Shown here: in pieces, positions 11,510 to 21,936 of the stretch
Numbering within the stretch: the stretch's first letter is position 1
How the letters are laid out: every line of letters begins with the position of its first letter
Assembly (NCBI RefSeq): GCF_030867095.1
Contig: NC_081832.1
Span: 59,133,444 to 59,197,443, forward strand
Length of the DNA stretch: 64,000 nt
Reading direction: 5' to 3'
From: Alligator mississippiensis
Taxonomy: Eukaryota > Chordata > Crocodylia > Alligatoridae
Made by a program: the position numbers and the translations under genes
Notes under the pieces: generated by a model
What the model was told of the DNA's origin: nothing
The model's database searches: none
What the model saw: the letters and a program-made list of their open reading frames with translations, nothing else

Positions 11510-12356
11510 TAGGCCTGTGTGAAGCAGATGATTTGGAGGGACAGTGATTTGATTTGGAGATACGGGTATGGTTTGCTCTGGGCGGAAGGGGGCAAGCGGC
11601 ATCAGGGCATAGCCCCCGCTTCTAGTGGTGCCGTGGCAGCAGTGTGTGCCCCTTCTCCTCCCCCCCCCACACCAGCTGGGCAAGCAGCAGCGAGTGCCCT
11701 CTCGTGCTGGCTGGGCAAGTGGCAGGGCAGAGCCCCCACTCACTGACAGTGCTGAGCTGATCCAGGTGCAGCAGCACTGGGGGTGGGGGCTCAGCCCTGC
11801 TGCCGCTTGCCCAGCCGACATGGGGGGACAGGAGCTTCCGCTGCTTCCCCAGCCAGCACAGGGAGGCACGGGATGCAGGCGTTGCAGTGCTGAAAGCAGG
11901 GGCTATGCCCTGCTGCCACTTGTCCCCTTCTGCCTGGAGCAAGCCGCACGTGCATCCCCTTCCGAGCAACAGCAGGGCATAGCCCCCACTGAGTGCTACC
12001 ACACTCGCATCCCCACCCCCCTCCCGAGTCCTGTGCCCCCCACCCTGGCTGGGCAGCTTGTCCTAGTCTCAACCCCAATCCTTCCCTCCCCCACACCCCT
12101 TGCCACCCCCCTCCGCCCACAACAGACTTACCAGCTGGAGGCAGCTGTGTCCAGCGTGGTGAGGACTGCTGCCTGTTTAGTCTATGGCCAAATTTCTGAA
12201 TCAGCCAAATCTTTTCCAAATCGATTTGGAGTCTAATGATTCAATTCAGAGGTTTTAATTGGTCTCCTGATTAGATTCAGATTCAGAGATTCGGTTGCCG
12301 AATCAGGCCAAATCTCTTCTGAATTAAATCAGCTACCGAAGCTTTGCACAGCCCTA
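11510..12356. mobile_element. Non-autonomous hAT-like element with GC-rich interior
   Basis: The left end TAGGCCTGTGTGAAGC and the right end, inverted as TAGGGCTGTGCAAAGCTTC, form imperfect terminal inverted repeats. They match the ends of the element at 61744-62178, and both carry AATC.GATT-rich subterminal sequence. The interior is strongly GC-rich, with repeated and inverted blocks around 'gcagggcatagcccc'. Those blocks create long open frames on both strands that are not genes. No clear target duplication. Confidence 0.65.
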
Positions 12357-14091
12357 CTATCTGTAACTTCTGTTTATCTGCAGCTGTATTCCCATGGTAT
12401 GTTTCTAAGTCTAAGATATACAGTACTATGTTTGTGGATCACTTTTTTCTTGTAACACTAGGAGATTTCTTTTCTTTTGCTAAAGCTTCAACATTTTTTT
12501 TAGAACTGGAGATTTCTAGGGTGGCTTAGCACTTGAAGTAAAGTCATCTATCTGCAAATTAATAGCTAGTTATTAGTGAAACGTGTGAAAACTACAATCA
12601 TGATTCACGGTCTGCCAGAGGACTTTCCACAGGGGCTTACAGCAGTTTTTCAAGTTTTCAGACTGCAGTCTGTGAAGTTAAGTAACAATTTTTGCAGCTG
12701 GCAAAGTGTCTCAGTGCATGCTCCAGGAGACCTGTTCTGGAGGGCTGACCCCCTCAGCCTTGGGATATTGTGATGGAGATTTACTTCCCTATTGTTGACA
12801 GACTCCTACTCAGAAACTGATGAGCTGCTTTGAAAAATTGAGCCAGTAGATTGGGTGGGGAGAAGGGTGATATGGTAGAAGCATTTTTGTTGAGAATGGG
12901 AAGGAAAAATAAAAAAAGACAATACCATACCATTCAACCAGATGATCAAGGAAGCTGAATTTCAACCGAATTTCATTAGCTCAACAAAGGTATTTGTTGT
13001 AAGAAACAAAAGGAAGTTCCAGGTACACACAGCTTTTAGATCAGAGTTATTTTTATCTTATTTAAAGTTGAATATTACCCTTTGTAACGGGTTCCTTTAG
13101 CCTTTGAAATCAAATACACCTATGGTCTTAAGCCAGATGCAACTTGTGCCATACAAACCTATGGCTCTTTTGAAGGTTATGTTGTTGTGATGGCCTTTGT
13201 GTAAAACCTCCATTACAGCTGGTGGTTTTACTCTTGTTTAGAATAAAAATAAGAAATGGTGAAGCCACCATTTTTGGAGCACGCTGAAGCAGTATGTGCC
13301 TTGATTAGTTCCTTTTAAGTTACATACCAAAGAAAGTTAGAAATTGAATGCTGGCTGTGAAGAGACATTTTCTGACTGCATGTACAGAAGGGGGGAGGTA
13401 GGGGACTTTGTAAATAAACAGGATAGCATCAAAATACCTGAACCCACCAATTTCTCCTTCTGTCAACAAGAGAACAATTTACAAGACCTCCCACCTGACC
13501 CCCAGATATTGATTAGCTGCTTGGGTCAAAAGGGATAAGAATAGTCACAGCAACAATGTTATGAGACTCACTGTTATCATAGCACATAATAAAAGTGCCC
13601 TTTTAGTACAGAGAGCATTGAAAACTATGAATAAATTAGCTTACTCTGGATGCAGGAATCCTAAACTTTTGCTTTGCGGCCAGAACCAAAGCAAAGCTTA
13701 AGGGTTTGTTTTGCCATTGTTCCTGCCTTGAGCAGGACAGTGCCTTTCACTCATTATTGGGGGTGGAGGGGCGGAGGGAAAAGCAGGCGAGGGACAGATA
13801 AAGCTAACTAAATGGTTGAAGGCATCACTTGTATCTGCTGTGCATGAGATGCTTCCTGAAAGGATTAGCCTGCAACCAGTCACTAAGTGTGAGATAGGTT
13901 TGTTGTTTTTTTCCCTCCCCCGCAAGTCTTGTTCACTTGGTAAAGACTGTATACAGGACTCTTCTGGCTAGTATGTGGAAGATGAAACATTAACATGGAA
14001 ACAACTGAACTTTCAAAACTACCGCTTATGAAGCAAAATCAATCCCTCATGTCTGTAATACAAACATAAAGACAGAGTTCCTAAAACATGC

Positions 14092-14097
14092 TTTATT
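14092..14097 (-). terminator. FABP6: FABP6 polyadenylation signal AATAAA
   Basis: The plus strand reads TTTATT, so the minus strand has AATAAA about 52 nt after the FABP6 stop codon. This gives a short 3' UTR of about 70-80 nt, usual for the FABP family. Confidence 0.75.
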
Positions 14098-14148
14098 GAT
14101 TATTCTGTTGCTCAATTCTCAGTGCACTGGAAGACTGGCTCTTCTGTA

Positions 14149-14202
14149 TTAAGCTATCTTTTTGCTGATTCTTTTGTAGGTTACACCAGCAGCAACAGAA
14201 AT
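14149..14202 (-). CDS. FABP6: FABP6 exon 4 (terminal coding exon)
   Basis: This 54-bp coding exon has its acceptor TTCCAG just upstream in the minus sense (14203-14208). It encodes ISVAAGVTYKRISKKIA and a TAA stop. It aligns with the human FABP6 end (V.T.GGVTYERVSKRLA) and supplies the last beta strand of the barrel. Exon size and phase 0 match the conserved four-exon FABP gene plan. The exon is too short to be found as an open frame. Confidence 0.93.
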   Translation of the reverse strand: MSVAAGVTYKRISKKIA

Positions 14203-15411
14203 CTGGAATAAAGAACAAGCAAAAAATGTGGTTAAATACAGTAACTTGAAGTTTACTGTGATAAAACATTTGTTAGCCTCCATTTTGCTGCAAAATGTGA
14301 TCTTTTCATGAAAGGTCCAATAGACTAAAATGCTTCACTCCAAAATGCTCTAGTCTAAAATACACTGTGCAAAGACATTTTTGATAACTGCTGCTTCAAG
14401 CTATCAATTTCTATGATGTGTGGCAGTACTCCCAAGGAGTGATTATGACTCCAGTTCAGCAAAGTGGCTAAGAATACCCTTAACTTTAATTACATTAACT
14501 GTTTCCACTGAAGTTAATTGAGAATTATTATAGCCTTAAACATAGTTGGGCAAGTGATACTTTAAACATTTTTCAAAGTCTCCATCATAGGGGCTTTTTT
14601 TTATTTCAACTCTTGAAGAGTATCTAACTTGTACCTGACTGTATGCAGTTCAATAAGACCATGTCTACAATGTGACACTTCATACTAGGAAGCACTGGCA
14701 TAAAAACACTTCCCACTGTTCAGGCTGGAGGCTGCAGGTAGAAGAGGAATCGGGGAAAATCCTGGTTGTACCCAGTTCATGCTCTTTTCAGCATTCACTC
14801 TCTGCCACGGCGTGACAGGATACTGACCCTATAGTCTGACCCAGCAAATGGCAGTTCCATTCTTGTATTTTTTTCTTGTGTGCTCCTTTATGCATACTGA
14901 ACGCTGAAAAACTGTAATGTAGCAAATTTTGGGTATGCAGCTAGTGCTGCTTTAATGGTGGTTACCTTAACAGTGGTTTGGCATTTGGTGTACACAGAAT
15001 AGGAGTGGGCAGCCTGAGTTGTCAAGGTGGCACTCTAACATCATTCAATTCAACGCACACCGTCCATAAAAGTAAATCAAGGAAGACTGCACAACTTGGG
15101 AACACTGGCCAGCTAGATTTATATTTTGTATTTTACATGGCTACAAGTACCTTTACTGACATTTTACATATTGCCCATTAAAAAGTTAATTTACTTTTTT
15201 AATTTTAGGTGGAACAATAGAATTATACTCCTTACAACCTCAATGCAACATTTATGCTGCCAAAACTGCAGGAAAGAGCTGTTTAAAAAATCTTCTTTCT
15301 TTTAAGAGGTTTTCTTAAATTAAAAATTAACAAAAACATTTCCTTCAGTCCTTAGGCTTTGTCCCTTATGAAGTTTCTTTGAGCTTATCAAGAAGATGTT
15401 TAGCAACTTAC
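14203..15411 (-). other. FABP6: FABP6 intron 3
   Basis: This 1209-bp intron has donor GTAAGT (minus sense, at 15411) and acceptor TATTCCAG. I recognise no mobile element in it. Confidence 0.8.
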
Positions 15412-15501
15412 CTCAAGTAGCTTTCCTCCAGCTATCTCTGCAGTATGGTGATAGTTGGGGAAGTCTGCCACCACTTTGCCATTTTCCATTTTAACTGTTG
15501 C
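15412..15501 (-). CDS. FABP6: FABP6 exon 3
   Basis: This 90-bp exon is bounded by acceptor CTCTTGCAG and donor GTAAGT in the minus sense. It encodes 30 residues, including [20 protein letters not shown] and GGKLLE. This matches the human FABP6 block [23 protein letters not shown], and FPNYH is a hallmark of the ileal bile-acid-binding subfamily. Both boundaries are in phase 0. The upstream ATG that extends the open frame on this strand lies in intron 3 or downstream sequence and is not used. Confidence 0.95.
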
Positions 15502-15799
15502 CTGCAAGAGTGTGCAAGGACAGCCCCATGAACAGAGGTAATGATAGCTATTTATCATACACAATATAACTGAAACAGTCTTTAGACAAGATACTAATAA
15601 ATCCATATGCTACAGATACAGCTGTTGTGTGTAATCTGGTATGTGAACACTATCAGAAACCTATTGCTTTAGCTCTTGGATTGGACCAATTAAGATAAAA
15701 TTTAGCTAATAGTAGTAGCAAGTTTCCTATCTTCTCTGTGGGTCAGCCACTGAAAGAGAAATAATATTAATTTATATATCCAAAAATAGCTAGGCTGAA

Positions 15800-16926
15800 G
15801 AGCGACTTCAGCAAGGCTTTCGATATGATTTCCCACAGCACTCTTGCAAGCAAGCTATGGGTTAGAAGAAGGAACTGCAAAGCGGATAGAAAATTGGCTG
15901 GATTTGGGTTCAACAGATAGTAATCAATGGCTCGATGTCTAGTTAGCAGCCAGTATTCAGTGGAGTGCCCCAGGGGTTGCTCCTGGGGCAGGTTTTGTTC
16001 AATGTCTTCATTAACAATCTGGAAGATGAAATGGATTGCACCCCCAGCAAGTTTGCAGATAACACCAAGCTGCGAAAAGCAGTAGATAATGCTGGAGGGT
16101 AAAGCTAGAATCCAGAGTGAACTAGACAAAATGAAGTATTGGGCCAAAAGAAATCTCAGGTTCAACGAGGAGAAGTGCAAAATCCTGCACTTAGGATGGA
16201 ACAATCCCATGCACTGGTACAGACTGGGGGCTGACTGGCTGGGCAGCAGCTCCGCAAAAAAGGGGGTTACAGTAGACTACTGACTTATATTCAGCTTGTG
16301 TGCCTTTCTTGCCAAGACGGCTAGCAGCATACTGGGCTGCACTGGTAGGAACATTGCCAGCAGATCAAGGGAAGTGATTATTTCTCTCTTCTTCATTGGT
16401 GAGGCCACATCTCAACTGCAGAAAGGATGTGGACAAGTTGGAGAGAGTCCAGGATTTAATGGAAATGGTTAAGGGGCTGGGGCACATGAATTATGAGGAG
16501 AGGCTAAGGGGAATGGGCTTATTTAGTATGCAAAAGAGAAGAAAAGACTGCGGGGAGATTTGATAGCAGTCTTTAGCTACCTGCAGGGTGGTTCCAAAGA
16601 GGATGGAGCAAGACTGTTTTCAGTGGCAACAGATGATAGTACAAGGAGCAACGGTCTCAAGTTGCAGAAGGAAAGTTTAGGTTGGATAGTAGAAAAAACT
16701 CTTGCTAGGATATTAGGAAAAACTTCCTCATTAGGAGGGTGGTGAACCACTGGAACAGGTTACCTAGAAATATGGTGGAAGCTCCATCCTTGTAGATTTT
16801 TAAGGCCCCACTTGACAAAGCTTCTGCTGGAATGATGTAGTTGGGGCTGGTCCTGCTCTGAGCAGGGGGTTGGACTAGATGACCTCCTGAGGTCCCTTCC
16901 ACCCCAATTTCCTATGATTCTATGAT
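15800..16926 (+). mobile_element. CR1 LINE 3' fragment (5'-truncated, decayed)
   Basis: The fragment starts inside the ORF2 reverse transcriptase (FSKAF-like 'cttcagcaaggctttcgatatg'). It runs through the CR1 ORF2 C-terminal part (LDKMKYWAKRNLRFNEEKCKILHLG, frames broken) to the CR1 3' end, with GGTTGGACTAGATGACCTCC and the ATTCTATGAT tail. It has many stops and frameshifts. It is antisense to FABP6. Confidence 0.88.
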
Positions 16927-16989
16927 ACATCTATGCTGTACTAAATAGTGTGACTACAGCTTGAAGAGACCGATCTGATCTAGCTTTAA

Positions 16990-17660
16990 GCTACTGTATT
17001 TACTTGATTCTAAGATGAGGTTTTTCTCCCCATTTAATAGCGGGGAGCCCTTTGTCTTAGAATCACTTATGACAGTGAAAGAGGGCAAGCGTCTGCTGAG
17101 GTTTGGGCTCCAGCCCCTACCTGGCCTGCCACCTTTGCACTCTACTATCAGCCCCTTCTTCCCATCTCCTTCCTGATCCCACAGCGCCCTGCCCCACATA
17201 GCTTCTCCTCCCCTGCTTGCCCCTCTCCCTCCCCTTTGTTCAGTGCTGGCAGGCTGGCTCTGTGCACACTGCAGCCTGGGGCATGAAGCACAGCCCCAGT
17301 CTGGCTCTGCAGCAGTAGCCCACAGCCTGCATGGCTGCCATAGGGGCTGGGCTGGGCCATGCTCCATGCTAGAAGGGTACAGAGCCTGCCAGCACAGAGC
17401 AGAGGCTGAGGAGAAGGGAGAACCCGAGGGGGCAGGGGGAAAGGCAGGCTCAAACAGGGGGAAAGCTGTTTGACTTCCCCATACCACCAACCTTCCCATT
17501 TCCTGCCCCCCTGCAGCAGTAGGAAGGCTGAATTAAAGACTACCATCCAATAATTAGATTTTATACATGGAAAATAATAAAAGTATACATCTTCCATGTA
17601 TAGAATCCAATTATTGTGGGGTCTTCTTAAATTGAGGGTCATCTTAGATTCATGTCAACA
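16990..17660. mobile_element. DNA-transposon-like repeat with TTCTAAGATGA ends
   Basis: The left end has ACTTGATTCTAAGATGA, and the inverted right end has ACATGAATCTAAGATGA (15 of 17 matches). The interior is GC-rich (17100-17480). I do not recognise the superfamily, and no target duplication is clear. Open frames inside it on both strands are by-products of base composition. Confidence 0.5.
17548..17616. repeat. 25-bp inverted repeat (hairpin) inside the repeat
   Basis: The left arm at 17548-17572 and right arm at 17592-17616 are complementary at 23 of 25 positions with a 19-nt loop. It may be a nested MITE remnant or a structural part of the host repeat. Confidence 0.7.
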
Positions 17661-18409
17661 TGGCAGGTGCTTGAGTGCTAGGAACAGGGTAGCTGTAGTA
17701 ACCCAGATTTTCAGGCTGGCTAGCTGCCTGACTATTGGCTTAGGCTCTGTAGTCTATGCTAAGTTCTGTGCTACTATGGCTAAACTGATGTCAGTACCTG
17801 AGAGAGTTAGCTTGGGTATATCCATGTGAGCAGCAGTCACCTCTTTGACTATAGCGCATACCAGACATGCCTGTAGTATGTTAGGCAGACTTGTCCATTC
17901 AGCAAAGTGAGATAAGACCAGCTGGTCATGTTTAGAAAAAAAAGAAGCTGATATCTTTGCCAGAAATGAGTAAACCACCTGAGGACTTTACATTTTGTGT
18001 CATACTGAATGGCAGCATTTCCCAAGAGACAACAACTGTCATTTTCTGTCTTAGCATTTGCTTTGCTCAAGTTTTGGCTGGTTTAGAGTCGCTTGCCTTG
18101 GGAAAGTACCTCTTGCAAACAGAGCTAGATGGGGCATGAAATATTTCATCAAAAAAAATATAGCTAGCTTATACAATTATCTTTGAATTCACTGATAGGT
18201 TGGATTGCACAAAGGATTTCCAAACCCAGAATCGCTGTTGTGGTGAGGTTTGTTTTTTTGGGTTTTGGACAACTGGATTCAAAATAGAGGCTGGGATGTT
18301 GTGATGAATGAAACAGCTTTCCTAACATGATGGGAGGTTTCCTTGTATTATACATTATAGTAGAACTTCTTTCTACTTGCATGTAGTATGTGGGCATCTT
18401 TCAAACCTC

Positions 18410-18490
18410 TGTCAGGCACAGAAATATAATCTCCATTTTCCAGCCATGGGGGAGGAGAGGAGCTAGTCACTAGTAGCAGGTCATATAGAA
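18410..18490 (+). mobile_element. Possible MIR SINE core remnant
   Basis: The region has CTCCATTTTCCAGCCATGGG followed by GGAGAGGAGCTAGTCAC and AGGTCATATAG. This order resembles the MIR core, but divergence is high. Confidence 0.35.
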
Positions 18491-19183
18491 TGTTTATAGC
18501 TAAAAGTAGTAATTAAAAGTAGGTTTCTGGTCAAAGCCTAGGAAACAAACCCTTTCTTAGTGCCTTAATGACCTAATGCCTTTCAAAAATTAGTTTGTAA
18601 TCTTTGCTAAGAGGGACCAAAATTTTTCAGTAAAAATCTAACTGTACAAGAAATTGGAACAGGGAGTGCCAGACTATGCCTGGACCTTGCATAAGTTTAC
18701 AAAGGAGAAAGTGGGCATAAAATGTCTCTCTTTCTCCCTGTATACGTGCAGCCATTTTTGCTCAAGGCCCAGGGAGTGGGAGTCCTTGTATTGAGATGGA
18801 CTTCATTGGGCTAGTATTGTTGTCAGCTTGAGGTCGTGAAAAGGAGGCAGGAATATGGCTTTTTTTGGTTTCTGCTCTACTCACTGGATGGACCCAGGCA
18901 CAAAGGGCAGCAGTTGCAGTGCTCTGGGGTTTTGATTGATATTGTGTGTGCCTGAATTGCAACACAACCTGATGCTTTTCCTAAGACTGTCATTCTGCCC
19001 TTAATTTCTTATAACTATAACAAGACAATTAATGGTGAAGTCCTAGCTAAAAGGGCAATGGACAAACTCTTCAAAACTGAGGGACACTGCTGCAAAATAC
19101 AGGTCAGGCTAAGAAAAATGTCATGTTTCACAGGAAGAGAATCTGAAGAAAAATCCCTGAGACAGGACACCACATCAATAGAC

Positions 19184-19424
19184 CAGGCTTTGGCAACCTA
19201 CAGCTTACAGGCTAGATCTGGCCCACAGAGCCATTTGATCCTGCCTGAAAACATGGAGCTTTAGCAGTATTCAGCAGTGGGGATTTCAGCTGTAGGTTCT
19301 TTCCCCGTGTGACTGCAGGGGAAAACACTGGCAGTAGGTGTTCTCCCTGTGCTCCTGCCTGCCTGCCTTTGACACACATGGTTAATCCAGCCTGCAGCCT
19401 TTAAAGGTTGCAGACTGACTGCAG
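19184..19424. mobile_element. hAT-like MITE
   Basis: A 241-bp segment is flanked by identical 8-bp CAATAGAC copies (19176-19183 and 19425-19432). The left end CAGGCTTTGGCAACC and the 'gatctggcccacagagcc' subterminal block are shared in style with the elements at 36374 and 48710. The right terminal inverted repeat is weak. Confidence 0.6.
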
Positions 19425-19454
19425 CAATAGACCGTTAGTCTGAAAAGTTGAAAA

Positions 19455-19575
19455 GCGATTCATAGATGTTAGGGTCGGAAGGGACCTCAATAGATCATCG
19501 AGTCCGACCCCCTGCATAGGCAGGAAAGAGTGCTGGGTCTAGATGACCCCAACTAGATGCATATCCTAGATAACT
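19455..19575 (-). mobile_element. CR1 LINE 3' end
   Basis: The reverse complement of the CR1 tail is seen: ATTCATAGATGTTAGGGTCG, then GAAGGGACCTCAATAGATCATCGAGTCCGACCCCCTGC. It is a short 5'-truncated copy about 90 bp from FABP6 exon 2. Confidence 0.85.
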
Positions 19576-19665
19576 AGATGCGATGTCTGTATCCAAACTG
19601 TAAATGAAACAAGAAGCAAGATTACTGATGAAACAGTGTTAAACCAAAGGACTACAGCTATTTAC

Positions 19666-19841
19666 CTTGAACTTTTTACCGCTCATTGTCTCCATTTCTG
19701 CTTCTTTGCCAATGGTGAATTTGTTGGTCATGGACTGGCCCCCTGGATAATGTTGAGACCAAATGAATTCTTCTCCATTCTGTACCACTTCAGTGACTAT
19801 CTTGAAATTTCTTCCCTTTTCAATGACATCACTGGGGAGAC
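19666..19841 (-). CDS. FABP6: FABP6 exon 2
   Basis: This 176-bp exon has acceptor TTGCCTAAG and donor GTAAAT in the minus sense. Its first two bases complete the Gly codon split with exon 1, then 58 residues follow: [18 protein letters not shown], then [20 protein letters not shown] and ending SGKKFK. The WSQHY.GG..MTNKFT block is specific to FABP6 rather than liver or intestinal FABP. It forms strands lining the bile-acid cavity. The exon length equals that of the family plan. No stop or frameshift. Confidence 0.95.
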
Positions 19842-20775
19842 CTTAGGCAATAAAAACATATACATCTTTTTAAGCTAATATTCTAAGAAACATTTATTTT
19901 CAAATTTAAGCGAAGCAATGGTGTACATTGCTTGTGTGCATATGCTAACTCTGAAATACTGATGTCAGAGGGCATAAACCAAAACTTTTTTGCAATGGTG
20001 TCAAAGTTCAGAGATCAAAATATTGATCACCTGGAAGTCCTGAGATGACATTGCTGTAGCTACATTTGATACAGTTCAAGAGCTCTCATTGTTTCCTTGG
20101 AAAGTGCCCATGTCTAAGGAAAACACTCAGCTTTTTTTTCCTGCTCAGACAGCATGTAGTTACATTAAATTACGTATATACAAGTATAGGCTTCTGTGCT
20201 GTGTAAATCCAAATAACTTTAATTCCTATTTCCAGATGCCATTTAGAGGGATGAACACGAGCACAGAAGTCATCCTAATGACCTTTGTGGGTTCAAGTTC
20301 TAATGCTTGCCCAGGCCTCCTCCTCTTAGAAGTGCTACAGCTCTCCTATGCCTATAAAAGTCTGATGCTGTAGGAGGCAGTCCTAAGTTTGGATATGTAC
20401 ACTGTTGTACTTATGCAGGAACTAACCAAAAATTGAAAATCTGATCCCATAATATATTGTATCACAAATGTATTGGGGCCTTATTCTGGTGCAGCTGGAA
20501 GGAATGTTACCTAATGTGGGAGCAGAAGTGAACAAAGGTGAATAATGCTGTAAACACAACATTATTCTGAACTGGAATCATTTTCTTGTATGTGGTTTTC
20601 CAGGAAGTATAACTCATTTGCTAAGGAGAGGCTGATCCATGAAGAGCTGATTATTACAACAACTACTGAGCAATTTCCATTGACCTGAGCACTTTGTAGG
20701 AAGAAGCCTCTGACCCTTTTATCATTAATCTAACTCATGAAGACTCATTAAAAAAAATTTCCAGAATATACTCAC
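19842..20775 (-). other. FABP6: FABP6 intron 1
   Basis: This 934-bp intron has donor GTGAGT (minus sense, ending at 20775) and acceptor CCTAAG. I recognise no repeat in it. Confidence 0.8.
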
Positions 20776-20842
20776 CAATGCGCTTCATAAAGTCATCATA
20801 ATTCTCTTCACTTTCCACTTCATATTTGCCTGTGAAAGCCAT
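20776..20842 (-). CDS. FABP6: FABP6 exon 1 (start codon): ileal bile acid-binding protein
   Basis: This 67-bp coding exon encodes MAFTGKYEVESEENYDDFMK, then RI and a split Gly. The start is set by the MAFTGK motif, conserved in FABP6. With exons 2-4 the CDS is 387 nt, giving 128 residues plus stop, equal to human FABP6. The product is a small cytosolic beta-barrel protein that binds conjugated bile acids in ileal enterocytes and carries them between the apical and basolateral transporters (family knowledge). It has no signal peptide, as expected. All four exons keep phase and splice signals, so the gene looks intact. It sits tail-to-tail with CCNJL as in human, which supports orthology. Confidence 0.96.
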
Positions 20843-20926
20843 GTTGCCTTTTGAGAGCTAAATGATTCAAAGGAGCAGCTACTGGGATGAAGGTCAGATG
20901 GATGGAAACAGGATCAAAGCCACTGG

Positions 20927-20933
20927 TTTTATA
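20927..20933 (-). promoter_or_regulatory. FABP6: FABP6 TATA box
   Basis: The minus strand reads TATAAAA in GGTTTATAAAACCAGTGG, about 85-90 bp upstream of the ATG. Initiation about 30 bp downstream would give a 5' UTR of roughly 50-60 nt. TATA-driven promoters are usual for FABP genes. Confidence 0.7.
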
Positions 20934-21339
20934 AACCTCCCAAGCTGTTCATCCCTCCTCCTGATCATTCCACCATCACCACGCCCCTCTGAAACTTTCT
21001 TTTATGATCCACGTACATGAGTCACTAACATAGGTGTTGTTGACCCTCACTGAAGTGCTTGGTATAATTCCATGATGATTCCTTGTCCTTGTTTTATAGC
21101 ATAATTGAAAAGTACTTCAAGGAGTGCAAGATGGGTCCTGGGTATTAAAATTAAAAAAAAAAAATAGTTAATTAGTTCTTTTAAAGGATAAGAGTTATTT
21201 CATAGATGTGATGATATATTAGTAACATTTCTCTGTAAGGAAGAAGATACGGAAAAGATCCAAAGCTCTGGCCTGATATAAGCTGGCTTGTACCCATGCC
21301 CTTCTTCATGCATGCTTGCAAGGATGTGAAATATTGATG

Positions 21340-21450
21340 AAAACATGGGATTGGGCATTAGGACACATAGATGTCTTATGTGTGGCTCAGCCATGATCTT
21401 GTGAGACTCACTGGGTTTTCCTTCTTTTATAAATAGGGATAAAAAATCTA
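21340..21450 (-). mobile_element. Probable MIR SINE remnant
   Basis: The minus strand shows TTATCCCTATTTATAAAAGA, then GGAAAACCCAGTGAGTC, then CACAAGATCATGGCTGAGCC. This matches the order of the MIR core in a diverged form. Confidence 0.45.
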
Positions 21451-21611
21451 AAGTGTTGAGGATCTCCCAGATAAAACACAGTGGATCAGTGTAAAGCACT
21501 ATTTTCATATTTATCCTATTTCATCCCAGAGGTAAATAATGTTTCATATTATGGTTAGCAAATAGTCAAACACCACAAAATGTACATCTGTCCTGGAAAA
21601 GGGAAACCATT

Positions 21612-21936
21612 CACTTTGGGCCACAACCCAAAAGTGGGTTGCAAGAATATATGAAAGGGTAGTGAATACATTTAAAAAAATGGATCAACAAACTTAAAAA
21701 ATGGATTCTCCATTAAAGGAGAAAAATGTGGGAAACTGGTTTTTCCCTTGCAAGTTGGCAGAGTTCCAGTCTGCAAGGGGCTGCTTGGGGTCCCCCCTGC
21801 CCCACACCCCCTCCACCCCGCACACTGAGGAACTGGGGGCAGGAGACAGCAGGTGGGGAGTGAAGGGCACTGGGTCGAGATTGCACGTTGATGTTTATAA
21901 ATGGGTCCTAGTAGAAAAAAGGTTGAGAATCGCTAG
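21612..21936 (+). mobile_element. hAT-like MITE (CAGTGGTTCTCAAC family), copy 1
   Basis: It shares AAGAATATATGAAAGGG, AAGGAGAAAAATGTGGGAAAC and GATGTTTATAAATGGGTCCT with the copies at 32045-32360 and 54794-55066. It ends in GTTGAGAATCGCTAG, a diverged GTTGAGAACCACTG terminus. A 21-kb-scale family seen three times in the window. Confidence 0.75.

Larger units (their letters stand above)
6151..14070. other. Convergent intergenic region between CCNJL and FABP6
   Basis: About 8 kb separate the two tail-to-tail genes. I recognise no coding exon or RNA gene. The stretch holds microsatellites, hAT-like MITEs and MIR remnants that are listed separately. The rest (for example 6330-7260, 12360-14070) shows nothing I can name. 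Confidence 0.6.
15502..19665 (-). other. FABP6: FABP6 intron 2
   Basis: At 4164 bp this is the largest FABP6 intron. It carries a CR1 fragment, a GC-rich DNA-transposon-like repeat, a hAT-like MITE and a second short CR1 tail, listed separately. The remainder (17660-19180) shows only a possible MIR core near 18410-18490. Confidence 0.8.

Noticed and set aside
11625..12236. 203-codon open frame and its antisense partners
   Set aside because: It falls within the GC-rich interior of a hAT-like element; Pro/Ala/Gly-rich without family match.
15400..15606. 68-codon minus-strand frame starting MDLLVSC
   Set aside because: Only its 30-residue part at 15412-15501 is FABP6 exon 3. The start and end are intron read-through.
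21031..21060. FXR-type IR-1 element upstream of FABP6
   Set aside because: Only one plausible half-site (GGGTCA on the minus strand). The partner half-site is too poor.
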